A DNA stretch of 37,004 nt from Zoogloea sp. (GTDB taxonomy: Bacteria; Pseudomonadota; Gammaproteobacteria; Burkholderiales; Rhodocyclaceae): positions 1 through 37,004 of the forward strand of contig NZ_JAKLLN010000032.1 in the NCBI RefSeq assembly GCF_023150065.1, read 5' to 3'. Below, one piece after another: positions 15,571 to 23,483 of this stretch (position 1 is the stretch's first letter; the number at the start of each line of letters is the position of its first letter). The position numbers were made by a program, and so were the translations under genes. The notes beneath the pieces are model-generated. The model worked only from the letters and a program-made list of their open reading frames with translations, had not been told where the DNA came from and searched no databases.

Positions 15571-16337
15571 AGGTGCGGGTTCTGGGGTGCAGTGGCGGGA
15601 TCGGAGGGCGCGACCAGCGCACCACGGCGCTGCTGGTCGATCATGACATCCTGATCGATGCGGGCACCGGGGTAGGCGATCTGGAGTACGACGAACTCCT
15701 GAAGATCGATCACGTTTTTGTCACCCATGCGCACCTGGATCACATCGCGATGATTCCCCTGTTGGTGGACACCGTAGGGGAGGCGCGATCCATGCCCATC
15801 GTCGTGCATGGCTCCCCGGAGACATTGCGCATCCTGCGCTCCCATATTTTCAATTGGCTGGTGTGGCCGGATTTTTCCTCAATCCCTGATCGTCACAACC
15901 CTTTTCTGCGTTTCCAGGAAATGCGGGTGGACGAAACAGCCAAGCTCGGTGATGGGCGGCAGATCAAGGCACTGCCCGCACTGCACACCGTCCCGGCGGT
16001 GGCCTACCAGGTGTCCGGTGAGGGGGGCAGCCTCGTCTTCTCGGGCGACACGACTTACTCGGAGCCGCTGATCGCCGCCATCAACGACATTCCCGATCTG
16101 CGTTATCTGCTTGTCGAAACGGCATTTCCCGATGCGCTCCACGATCTGGCGCTGGCCTCGCGGCATCTCTGCCCGAGCCTGCTGGCGGTTTTTCTCGAGC
16201 GGATCAAGTCGAATCCTGAGGTGTGGATCACTCACCTCAAGCCCAGCCGGGCGCAAACAACCCTGGACGAAATTCTGAGTTACTGCGGCCGTTTTTCACC
16301 GCGGGCGCTGTACAACGGGCTTGAACTGGCTCTCTGA
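15567..16337 (+). CDS. Class II cyclic-nucleotide phosphodiesterase-like MBL-fold hydrolase
   Basis: A 256-residue metallo-beta-lactamase-fold protein. The metal-binding motif THAHLDHI is at 53-60 (H54, H56, D58, H59). The start KVRVLGCSGGIGGRDQRTTA, then IDAGTGVGDL and SLVFSGDTTYSEPLI, LLVETAFPD and WITHLKPS match the class II 3',5'-cyclic-nucleotide phosphodiesterase family (PDE1/CpdP type). This suggests cAMP or another cyclic nucleotide as substrate, though MBL-fold proteins vary and this is inferred. The start ATG 15567 overlaps the small ORF stop; no independent ribosome site is seen. It sits third or fourth in the PP2C-FHA operon and before the ATPase gene, which places cyclic-nucleotide turnover within this signalling set. 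Confidence 0.88.
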   Translation: MKVRVLGCSGGIGGRDQRTTALLVDHDILIDAGTGVGDLEYDELLKIDHVFVTHAHLDHIAMIPLLVDTVGEARSMPIVVHGSPETLRILRSHIFNWLVWPDFSSIPDRHNPFLRFQEMRVDETAKLGDGRQIKALPALHTVPAVAYQVSGEGGSLVFSGDTTYSEPLIAAINDIPDLRYLLVETAFPDALHDLALASRHLCPSLLAVFLERIKSNPEVWITHLKPSRAQTTLDEILSYCGRFSPRALYNGLELAL

Positions 16338-16398
16338 GATCCGAGCCCGGTGCAGGGAACGGGGAGCCCGCCCTGGAGTCTGTTTCATGTCTTCTGCC

Positions 16399-16422
16399 CC
16401 GCGACTGTCGCGGCCCATTTTT
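16399..16422 (+). terminator. Possible weak terminator or attenuator before the ATPase gene
   Basis: CCGCGA (16399-16404) and TCGCGG (16408-16413) form a 6-pair hairpin with a three-base loop, followed after CCCA by TTTTT. It lies in the 102-base gap between the phosphodiesterase and the ATPase genes, so it may reduce rather than stop transcription into the ATPase gene. Confidence 0.35.
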
Positions 16423-16439
16423 CCGGAACTGACCTAAGC

Positions 16440-18797
16440 ATGAGCAGCATTCATAAGAGTGGTGTGAGTGATGTCGCCAGCCGTCTGGCCTTCTTCAAGG
16501 GGCTGCAGACGGTTACCAACCGCATCCATGCCACCGAGAACATCGACGAGATCATTTTCGAGCTGTCGGCGGACATCTGCTCCTTGTTTGCTGCTGACCG
16601 CCTGACCATCTATGTGGTCGACGAGAGCAAGACGACCATTTCGTCGAGGGTCAAGACAGGCTTGCACAGCATCCGCACCATCCGCTTGCCGATCGCCGAG
16701 AACAGCGTGGCGGGCTACGTCGCCTTGACCGGGCAGATGCTCAATATCCATGACGCCTACGACGAGCAGGAGCTCAAGGCCATCTCGATGCGCATGGAGT
16801 TTCGCCGCGAGGTGGATGAGCGTACCGGCTATCGCTGCCATCAGATGCTCGTTGCCCCCATCGCCAGTGCCGAGACGGGCGATGTGCTGGGGGTCATCCA
16901 GCTCATCAACACCCGCAGCGGAGAAGTCTTCTCCGCTATTGCCGAGGAGGGCATCCAGGGCCTGGGGCAGACCCTGGCGGTTGCCTTTGCTCACCGTCGC
17001 CATGCCTTGGTGCTGCCCAAGTCCAAGTATGAAGGGCTGGTCAACGATGCCAAACTCACCAGTGCGGAGCTTGAGGCTGCGACCAGCCAGGCCCGGGAGC
17101 AAGGGATGTCCCTTGAGCAGCTGCTGCTCGACGATTACAAGCTCAAACCGGTCGATATCGGTAGCGCCATCTCGCGCTTCTTTGGCGTCCCCTACGAGCC
17201 CTTCAAACCGGATAGGGTCAAGCCGCTGGATCTGCTGAGGAATCTGAAAAAGGACTACGTGCAGCAGGCCCAGTGGCTCCCCCTCGAAGAGAATCCCGAT
17301 GGGCTCCTGACGCTGGTGACCGACCCCGAGCAGGCGATCGCTTCCCGCGTCGTCCAGAACGTGTTCCCGAAAGCCACGCCTGTATTCTGCGTCACTACCC
17401 AGGTGGAGTTCCAGCAGACGGTTACCCAGTTTTTCGGGGGGAGCACCACCGATGACGCTTCTGTCACCGACCTCCTCTCGGACATGCAGGATGATGATGG
17501 TGACGGGAACCCGATCGCCGAGGATGTCTCTGCAGCAGCTGACAACGAACTCGTCAAGCTGGTGAACCGGATCATCATCGATGCCCATCGGCAAGGGGCT
17601 TCCGACATCCACATCGAGCCACGCCCGGGCAAGGAAAAAACGCAGATCCGCTTTCGTCGGGATGGCTCGCTGGTGCCCTACATCGAGGTGCCGTCAAGCT
17701 ATCGCAGCCCCATCGTCACGCGCATCAAGATCATGTGCGACCTGGATATCTCGGAGCGCCGCAAGCCCCAGGATGGAAAGATCAAGTTCCGTCGGTTCGG
17801 CCCCCTCGACATCGAACTGCGCGTTGCCACGGTACCGACTACCGGCGGGATGGAAGATGTGGTCATGCGTCTGCTGGCCAACAGTGAGCCGCTGCCCCTG
17901 GACAAGCTGGGTCTGCTGGAAGGCAACTACGAGCGCTTGCAGCACACCATCGCCAAGCCCTACGGCATCTTCTTCGTCTGTGGCCCTACCGGCTCGGGCA
18001 AGACGACCACGCTGCATTCCATCCTCGGACACATCAATACCCCGGAGACCAAGATCTGGACGGCCGAGGATCCGGTGGAAATCACCCAGAAGGGGCTGCG
18101 TCAGGTGCAGGTCAACCGCAAGGCCGGCCTTGATTTCCCGACCGTGATGCGTTCCTTTCTCCGTGCCGACCCCGACGTCATCATGGTGGGTGAAATGCGG
18201 GACAAGGAAACCGTGTCGATTGGTCTCGAGGCCTCTCTCACCGGGCACCTGGTGTTCAGCACACTGCATACCAACAGCGCGCCGGAATCCATTGTGCGGC
18301 TGCTGGACATGGGCATGGACCCCTTCAATTTTGCCGATGCCCTGCTCGGTATCCTGGCCCAGCGGCTGGCCAAGCGCCTGTGCGGTAAATGCAAGAAGGC
18401 CTATCACCCCGGCGAGGATGAGATCCGGCACATGCTTGACGAATATTGCGAGGATCTCCGCCAGACTCCCGCCTTCGTGGAGGACGCCGTGGCCGCACGG
18501 GAGCAGATCATGGCGGGCTGGCGCCAGCGCTATGCGGACAGTAAGGGGCGCTTCACCCTCTATGAGCCTGTGGGGTGTGACCAGTGCAATGCGGGTTACA
18601 AGGGGCGGCTCGGTCTCCACGAGCTCATGGTCGGCTCTGATCGTATCAAGGCGCTGATCCAGGAGCGGGCACGGGTGGCTACCTTGCTGGCGGCGGCTCT
18701 CGACGAGGGCATGCGTACCCTGCGCCAGGATGGCATCGAAAAGGTGCTGGGTGGCGTCACCGACCTGAAGCAGGTCCGCAAGGTGTGCATACGCTGA
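16440..18797 (+). CDS. GAF-MshEN-GspE/PilB-type ATPase
   Basis: A 785-residue cytoplasmic protein. Residues about 10-185 form a GAF sensor domain (LQTVTNRIHATENIDEIIFE to VLGVIQLINT). About 195-350 is an MshEN/T2SSE-N region (KYEGLVNDAKLTSAELEAAT and on), which in relatives binds cyclic di-GMP; here its motif is degenerate. The C-terminal part is a type II secretion/type IV pilus extension ATPase: Walker A GPTGSGKTT with K521, Walker B region RADPDVIMVGEMRD (575-588), HTNSAPESIVRLLDMG, and a zinc tetracysteine of C648, C651, C713 and C716. The ATG 16440 start is chosen because the GAF domain follows; upstream frame is non-coding. Such ATPases drive pilin or pseudopilin assembly, but no pilin, platform or secretin gene is adjacent, so the machine it powers is unknown. 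Confidence 0.88.
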   Translation: MSSIHKSGVSDVASRLAFFKGLQTVTNRIHATENIDEIIFELSADICSLFAADRLTIYVVDESKTTISSRVKTGLHSIRTIRLPIAENSVAGYVALTGQMLNIHDAYDEQELKAISMRMEFRREVDERTGYRCHQMLVAPIASAETGDVLGVIQLINTRSGEVFSAIAEEGIQGLGQTLAVAFAHRRHALVLPKSKYEGLVNDAKLTSAELEAATSQAREQGMSLEQLLLDDYKLKPVDIGSAISRFFGVPYEPFKPDRVKPLDLLRNLKKDYVQQAQWLPLEENPDGLLTLVTDPEQAIASRVVQNVFPKATPVFCVTTQVEFQQTVTQFFGGSTTDDASVTDLLSDMQDDDGDGNPIAEDVSAAADNELVKLVNRIIIDAHRQGASDIHIEPRPGKEKTQIRFRRDGSLVPYIEVPSSYRSPIVTRIKIMCDLDISERRKPQDGKIKFRRFGPLDIELRVATVPTTGGMEDVVMRLLANSEPLPLDKLGLLEGNYERLQHTIAKPYGIFFVCGPTGSGKTTTLHSILGHINTPETKIWTAEDPVEITQKGLRQVQVNRKAGLDFPTVMRSFLRADPDVIMVGEMRDKETVSIGLEASLTGHLVFSTLHTNSAPESIVRLLDMGMDPFNFADALLGILAQRLAKRLCGKCKKAYHPGEDEIRHMLDEYCEDLRQTPAFVEDAVAAREQIMAGWRQRYADSKGRFTLYEPVGCDQCNAGYKGRLGLHELMVGSDRIKALIQERARVATLLAAALDEGMRTLRQDGIEKVLGGVTDLKQVRKVCIR

Positions 18798-18801
18798 ACA
18801 A

Positions 18802-18821
18802 CGGCCCCGCTCGCGGGGCCG
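18802..18821. terminator. Hairpin between convergent ATPase and amiC genes
   Basis: CGGCCCCG (18802-18809) pairs with CGGGGCCG (18814-18821) around a CTCG loop. The minus-strand side is followed by TTGTT, so it suits amiC best, but it may serve both genes. Confidence 0.55.
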
Positions 18822-18824
18822 GGC

Positions 18825-20237
18825 TCAGTTGAGACTGGCGAGCTTCGATTTGGACATGGGCGGATTCTTGGCGAAGTAGCGCCGCAGTCCGCGCAGGATG
18901 GCTTCCGCCATCCGGTCCTGGTAAGCCTCGTCATTCAGGCGTGCCTCCTCCTCGGGGTTCGAAATGAATGCCGTTTCGATGAGGATGGATGGAATGTCCG
19001 GTGCCTTGAGAACCGCAAAGCTGGCTTGCTCCACTTCACCCTTGTGGAGCCGGTTGATGCCTCCGAGCTCCCCCAGCACGGCCTTGCCCACCTTCAGGCT
19101 GTCATTGATGGCGGCGGTCTGGGACAGGTCGAGCAGGGTGCGGGCCAGATGGCTGTCCTTGACACCCAGGTTGACGCCACCGATCAGATCCGCCGCGTTC
19201 TCCTTCTGTGCCAGCCAGCGTGCGGCCGTGCTCGATGCCCCCTTGTCTGAGAGCACGAAAACCGAACTTCCCCGTGCTGTCGGGCTGATGAAGGCATCGG
19301 CGTGGATCGATACGAAGAGGTCGGCCTGTACGCGACGGGCCTTGGCAACCCGTTGCTGGAGGGGTACGAAATAGTCGGCATCGCGGGTGAGCATGGCCCG
19401 CATGTTGGGCTCGGCGTCGATGCGCGCTTTCAGGCGTCTTCCGACTGACAGGGTGACGTTCTTCTCGTAACTGCCGGCGGCGCCCACGGCGCCCGGGTCT
19501 TCTCCCCCGTGTCCGGGATCGATGGCAATGGTGATCAGCCGGGTGACCGCCGGTTCGTCTTCGCTGCCGGGCTTGCGGGGGAGTGGGCGCTCGGCGGGGG
19601 CCTCCCGGTGAGGGGGTTCGGGTTTGCGTTCGGCATCCGCGACCCGTCTCGGGGGCTTTTCCTCCGCCTTCTCGGGCACGGCGGGTGGTGCCGCCCCGCC
19701 TGCCGCGGCTTCCTCGGGAGAGAGCTTTTCCAGGAGGGCCAGCAGCGGATCGACCGGTTCGGCAGGGTAGAGATCCAGAACCAGGCGGTGGCCGTATTCG
19801 CCGATGGGCTTCAGAGTGAAGACCTGGGGAATGACTTCTGCCTTGAGCTCGATCACCAGGCGTACGACACCCGGGCGGTTACGGCCGGCCCGGATGAGCT
19901 GGATGTAGGGGTCTTGTCCGGTGATCTTGGTGGGCAGGGACTGCAGGATGCTGTTGAGCTCAAGGCCTTCCAGATCCACCACCAGACGCTCCGGATTGCG
20001 CACCGAGTGATGGTTGAAAACCAGGGCGTCCCGGCTTTCGATGGTGATGCGGGTGTAGTCCTTGGCCGGCCACACCCGTACGGCCAGTACCGATCCGGGT
20101 GTTGCGCCAATGCCTGTACGGCTGACCAGCAGCGCCAGACCTGCGGCGGCCGACCCGATGAGGCGCCGGCGCGTCAGCATGCCTCCGCGTGACGGTGTCA
20201 GGTTGGTGGTGCGCTTGTATCCAGATTCTGAAGACAC
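18825..20237 (-). CDS. amiC: N-acetylmuramoyl-L-alanine amidase with AMIN domain
   Basis: A 470-residue periplasmic enzyme that cuts the bond between N-acetylmuramic acid and the stem peptide, mainly for daughter-cell separation. The N-terminus holds a Tat-type signal (LTRRRLIGSAAAGLALLVS, about 21-39). An AMIN domain (about 50-150, LAVRVWPAKDYTRITIESRD) directs it to septal peptidoglycan. After a Pro/Glu-rich linker comes Amidase_3 (about 235-455), with zinc ligands in IAIDPGHGGEDPGA, SYEKNVTL and SIHADAF, and the catalytic glutamate in ILIETAFISN. The start is taken as GTG 20237: the upstream GGGAGG has seven bases of spacing, while the ATG at 20180 has its GGAGG only one base away. This overlaps tsaE by 40 bases, the tsaE-amiC order known from many proteobacteria. 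Confidence 0.93.
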   Translation of the reverse strand: MSSESGYKRTTNLTPSRGGMLTRRRLIGSAAAGLALLVSRTGIGATPGSVLAVRVWPAKDYTRITIESRDALVFNHHSVRNPERLVVDLEGLELNSILQSLPTKITGQDPYIQLIRAGRNRPGVVRLVIELKAEVIPQVFTLKPIGEYGHRLVLDLYPAEPVDPLLALLEKLSPEEAAAGGAAPPAVPEKAEEKPPRRVADAERKPEPPHREAPAERPLPRKPGSEDEPAVTRLITIAIDPGHGGEDPGAVGAAGSYEKNVTLSVGRRLKARIDAEPNMRAMLTRDADYFVPLQQRVAKARRVQADLFVSIHADAFISPTARGSSVFVLSDKGASSTAARWLAQKENAADLIGGVNLGVKDSHLARTLLDLSQTAAINDSLKVGKAVLGELGGINRLHKGEVEQASFAVLKAPDIPSILIETAFISNPEEEARLNDEAYQDRMAEAILRGLRRYFAKNPPMSKSKLASLN

Positions 20238-20707
20238 TTTTCTCCCTCCCTGCTCAGCGGCCGCAGGGTGAGGGTACGCCCACCGCTGGGATCAACTTGC
20301 AGACGGATTTCCAGATCGGCAGCGGGGAGAAAGGGGTGAGCACGGTCCGGCCATTCCACGAGGCGGATGCCGTCACCTTGGAAGTACTCCTCCAAGCCTG
20401 CTTCAAGAAACTCGGTTGCATGGGTGAATCGATAAAAATCAAAGTGATATACGACTATTCTAGAATCTTTGTACGGTTCGACCAAGGTATATGTCGGACT
20501 CTTCACTTTTCCGGTGTGGCCCAGGCCCCTGAGAAGGCCGCGACTGAAGGTCGTCTTTCCCGCTCCGAGGTCGCCGACGAGATAGATCGTCAGGCTGGCA
20601 GGCAGGCCATGGGCGAGTCGCTCGCCCATGGCCAGGGTGGCATTTTCATCGAGCAGGTGCAGAGGGGCTGTCGGACCGCTATCATCAACAGAATGAGCTT
20701 GGGGCAC
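20198..20707 (-). CDS. tsaE: tRNA threonylcarbamoyladenosine biosynthesis ATPase TsaE
   Basis: A P-loop ATPase that works with TsaB and TsaD to make t6A at position 37 of ANN-decoding tRNAs. The sequence closely follows TsaE: LLDENATLAMGERLA, Walker A GDLGAGKTTFSRGLLRGLGH (about 45-64, K51), VKSPTYTLVEPY, VYHFDFYR and IRLVEWPDR. The start is uncertain. No ATG lies before the conserved region; GTG 20707 gives 169 residues with GGAAAG 7 bases upstream and is the best candidate. That start overlaps the divergent queG start by 15 bases. The 3' end overlaps amiC. The longer open frame further upstream is the antisense of queG and is not coding. Confidence 0.9.
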   Translation of the reverse strand: MPQAHSVDDSGPTAPLHLLDENATLAMGERLAHGLPASLTIYLVGDLGAGKTTFSRGLLRGLGHTGKVKSPTYTLVEPYKDSRIVVYHFDFYRFTHATEFLEAGLEEYFQGDGIRLVEWPDRAHPFLPAADLEIRLQVDPSGGRTLTLRPLSREGEKCLQNLDTSAPPT

Positions 20708-21790
20708 GATAATCTTTCCGGTTGGCAGGGCGAGCTTGCGTCCCTGGCCGCCAACATCAGGACGTGGGGGCTGGAGTTGGGCTTCGACGAGGTCGGGATT
20801 GCCGATACGGATCTCCGGGATGTCGAGCCGGGATTGCAGGCCTGGCTGGATGCCGGCTGCCATGGGCAGATGGATTATATGTACAAACACGGGCTCAAGC
20901 GGACCCGGCCGGAGGAACTTCTCCCCGGGACCCGGCGGGTTGTGTCGGTGCGCATGTCCTATCTCGGCGAGGGGGAAGACCCCCTGGCGGTGCTGGGTGA
21001 TGCGGACAAGGCCTATGTGTCCCGCTACGCCCTGGGACGCGACTACCACAAGGTGCTGCGCACTCGCCTGCAGCGCCTGGCCGACCGGATCAGCGCCGAG
21101 GTTCCCCATGGATACCGTGTCTTCGTGGACTCTGCCCCGGTGATGGAGGTGGCTTTGGCCAGTAAGGCCGGCCTGGGCTGGCGTGGCAAGCACACGCTGC
21201 TGCTTTCCCGTCAGGCCGGCTCCTTCTTCTTCCTGGGCGAGATCTACACGGACCTGCCCTTGCCGGTTGATGTTGCCGTGAGCGGCCATTGCGGCGATTG
21301 CTCCGCCTGCATTCCCGCATGTCCTACCGGTGCGATCGTTGCGCCTTACAAGGTCGATGCCCGTCGGTGCATCTCGTATCTGACGATAGAGCTCAAGGAC
21401 TCCATTCCTGAAGAGTTCAGGCCGCTGATTGGCAATCGCATCTACGGGTGCGACGATTGCCAGCTGGTTTGCCCCTGGAATCGTTTTGCTCGACGCTCCA
21501 CCGTGTCCGATTTCACACCCCGGCATGGGCTTGATGGCGCCGGACTGGTAGAGTTATTCCTGTGGTCGAAAGTTATCTTCGAAGAGCGAATGACAGGTAG
21601 TCCCATATACAGAATCGGTTACGAGCGCTGGTCGCGAAATATTGCGGTCGCGCTGGGAAATGCCGTTGGCGTGCCAACGGCTGTTGCCGCTCTGGAGACC
21701 CGCCGGAACGATCCGTCCCCGATGGTCAGGGAGCATGTTTTGTGGGCTTTGCGACAACACCATATTCCGCGTCCGGAAGCCGCGGTATAG
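20693..21790 (+). CDS. queG: Epoxyqueuosine reductase
   Basis: A 365-residue cobalamin- and iron-sulfur-dependent enzyme that reduces epoxyqueuosine to queuosine in tRNA anticodons. The match to QueG runs through the whole length: TWGLELGFDEVGIADTDLRD, ELLPGTRRVVSVRMSYL, YALGRDYHKVLRTRLQRL, FVDSAPVMEVALASKAGLGW, and two [4Fe-4S] binding segments, CGDCSACIPACPTGAI and CDDCQLVCPWNRF, with a further cysteine in ARRCISYLTIELK. The C-terminal HEAT-like part (GNAVGVPTAVAALETRRNDP) is present. The start ATG 20693 is the only one that keeps the full N-terminal domain, and it overlaps the divergent tsaE start. The next gene follows after 6 bases and is likely co-transcribed. Confidence 0.95.
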   Translation: MSLGHDNLSGWQGELASLAANIRTWGLELGFDEVGIADTDLRDVEPGLQAWLDAGCHGQMDYMYKHGLKRTRPEELLPGTRRVVSVRMSYLGEGEDPLAVLGDADKAYVSRYALGRDYHKVLRTRLQRLADRISAEVPHGYRVFVDSAPVMEVALASKAGLGWRGKHTLLLSRQAGSFFFLGEIYTDLPLPVDVAVSGHCGDCSACIPACPTGAIVAPYKVDARRCISYLTIELKDSIPEEFRPLIGNRIYGCDDCQLVCPWNRFARRSTVSDFTPRHGLDGAGLVELFLWSKVIFEERMTGSPIYRIGYERWSRNIAVALGNAVGVPTAVAALETRRNDPSPMVREHVLWALRQHHIPRPEAAV

Positions 21791-21796
21791 TAAGCG

Positions 21797-22573
21797 ATGA
21801 TGTCTCGAAAACCGCCCAAACTCCCCGTTCAGGATGACCGTGCGCCGCAAACCCTTGCGGAAGTCACGGCCATGGAGTCATGGCGGTTTGATCCACTTTG
21901 CATTGCTGAGGACGATCCCAAGGTCGACGCGCCCAGTGAGCGTCAGGACAAGTTCCGCATCAAGATGTTGATGCGTGATGGCGAACGCCGCCGCGAGACC
22001 GAACTGCTCATCCAGAAGCGATACGCCTGGCGTGGCTACGGGCAACTGGGTTCGCTTGACGAACCCAACCAGCTGACCATGAACGCGGAGTTGTTCGGCA
22101 GGGTTTATGCCACGCTGACAGTCAATGTTGATTCTCCCGCAGGGTTGGCCCTCGACAAGACATACGGCATGGAGGCCGCGCGCCTGCGCTCCCAGGGGCG
22201 CAAGCTGTGCGAGTTCGGGCGTTTTGCGATTGATCCGTCGGCACGCTCCAAGCGCCTCATTGCCTCCCTGTTCAATCTGCTCTACATCTATTCCTACAAG
22301 GTCAAGGGATGTACCGACATCCTGATCGAGATCAATCCCCGTCACCGGGATTTCTACGAAAAGCTGCTTGAATTCAAGCAGATGGGGGGCGAGCGGATGT
22401 GTGAGCGGGTCAAGGCGCCGGCCTTGCTGATGCATCTTTCGTGCGCCACCATTGAAAGCCGCCTCAAAGAGATTGGCGGAAAGTGGCGTGAGCTGCCGGA
22501 CGAGAAATCCATCTACAAGTTTGCCTTCACCCCTGAGGAAGAGGCCGAACTGGTCGCTCGCCTCGGCTACTGA
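21797..22573 (+). CDS. FeeM-like N-acyl amino acid synthase / GNAT-fold acyltransferase
   Basis: A 258-residue cytoplasmic protein resembling the catalytic core of N-acyl amino acid synthases (FeeM type, GNAT/autoinducer-synthase fold). Supporting stretches are RRETELLIQKRYAWRGYG (about 55-72), LTVNVDSPAGLALDKTYGME (about 103-122), CEFGRFAIDPSARSKRLIAS and the C-terminal INPRHRDFYEKLLEFKQMGG and ERVKAPALLMHL, which are typical of this group in betaproteobacteria. FeeM transfers an acyl chain from acyl carrier protein to an amino acid; the real substrates here are unknown. The start is ATG 21797, directly followed by another ATG; the ribosome site is weak. It follows queG by 6 bases. The family call is from memory of conserved stretches and less certain than for its neighbours. 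Confidence 0.65.
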   Translation: MMSRKPPKLPVQDDRAPQTLAEVTAMESWRFDPLCIAEDDPKVDAPSERQDKFRIKMLMRDGERRRETELLIQKRYAWRGYGQLGSLDEPNQLTMNAELFGRVYATLTVNVDSPAGLALDKTYGMEAARLRSQGRKLCEFGRFAIDPSARSKRLIASLFNLLYIYSYKVKGCTDILIEINPRHRDFYEKLLEFKQMGGERMCERVKAPALLMHLSCATIESRLKEIGGKWRELPDEKSIYKFAFTPEEEAELVARLGY

Positions 22574-22640
22574 TTCCGGCAGTGGGCCTATCGGGGCTCG
22601 ACTGGCGTAGAATCCGCACTCCCCATTTTCGTCCGATACC

Positions 22641-23450
22641 ATGTCCGATACCGGCACGTTGCCCATTGGCGTCTTCGATTCCGGCGTGGGCGGCCTCACT
22701 GTCGTCCGGGCGCTGATGGAGCGCCTTCCCCTCGAGAGCATTACCTATTTCGGCGACACCGCGCGGGTGCCCTACGGCGTCAAATCCGTGGCGACCATCG
22801 AGCACTTTACCGGTCAGATCACTGATCACCTCCTCAATCAGGGGGTCAAGATGCTCATCATCGCCTGCAACACCATGGCAGCGGTGGCATCCCAGGTGGT
22901 GAAGGACAAGGCTGGGAGTATTCCGGTACTTGATGTGATCGACGCCGGTGCAAGAACTGCGGTGCTGGAGTCCCGTTCGCGGGCCATTGGCGTGATCGGA
23001 ACGCCGACCACCGTCAATAGCAACGCCTACGCCCGGCGCATGCATGCGCTCGATGGCGGGGTCCGGGTCTACTCCCAGGCTTGTCCCCTTTTCGTGCCCC
23101 TGGTTGAGGAGGGCTGGCTGGAGCATGAGGTTACGCGCCTCACGGCCCAGGAGTATCTCAAGCCCGTACTGGCCGAGAATGTGGACACCCTGGTGCTGGG
23201 CTGCACCCATTACCCCCTGATCAAGCCTTTGGTGCAGGACGTCGTCGGGCCCGAGGTGCGTCTGGTTGATTCGGCCATCACGGTGGCCGAGCAGGCTGCG
23301 CGGAAGCTGGCCGAACTGGGCATTGCCAATCCAGGGGAGCATCTGCCCGAATATCGCTATACCGTCACCGACATCCCCCTGCGTTTCCAGACCATCGGCG
23401 AGCGCTTTCTCGGCCGTTCCCTGGGCCGGGTGGAGAAGGTGGACTGGTAA
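22641..23450 (+). CDS. murI: Glutamate racemase
   Basis: A 269-residue cofactor-free racemase that makes D-glutamate for peptidoglycan. The N-terminal IGVFDSGVGGLTV holds D13 and S14; the two catalytic cysteines are C76 in IIACNTMAA and C188 in LGCTHYPL. YFGDTARVPYG is also conserved. Length is normal. The start ATG 22641 gives the family's short N-terminus; no strong ribosome site is seen. It lies 67 bases after the FeeM-like gene in the same direction and converges with the adenosyltransferase gene. A TAGAAT at 22608-22613 could be its own -10 box, without a clear -35. Confidence 0.96.
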   Translation: MSDTGTLPIGVFDSGVGGLTVVRALMERLPLESITYFGDTARVPYGVKSVATIEHFTGQITDHLLNQGVKMLIIACNTMAAVASQVVKDKAGSIPVLDVIDAGARTAVLESRSRAIGVIGTPTTVNSNAYARRMHALDGGVRVYSQACPLFVPLVEEGWLEHEVTRLTAQEYLKPVLAENVDTLVLGCTHYPLIKPLVQDVVGPEVRLVDSAITVAEQAARKLAELGIANPGEHLPEYRYTVTDIPLRFQTIGERFLGRSLGRVEKVDW

Positions 23451-23451
23451 C

Positions 23452-23475
23452 AAAAAGGCTGCCCGAAGGCAGCCT
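23452..23475 (-). terminator. Intrinsic terminator of the cobalamin adenosyltransferase gene
   Basis: AGGCTGCC (23456-23463) and GGCAGCCT (23468-23475) form a perfect 8-pair hairpin. Read on the minus strand it is followed by TTTTTG. The plus-strand side has no T run, so murI may rely on the hairpin alone. Confidence 0.87.
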
Positions 23476-23483
23476 CTGGTTGA

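Noticed and set aside
20708-21526. Upstream extension of tsaE to a 442-codon frame
   Set aside because: The extension is exactly antisense to queG and does not resemble any TsaE fusion.
22608-22613. TAGAAT as a separate murI promoter
   Set aside because: There is no matching -35 box, and murI may simply be read from queG. It is kept only as a remark in the murI entry.
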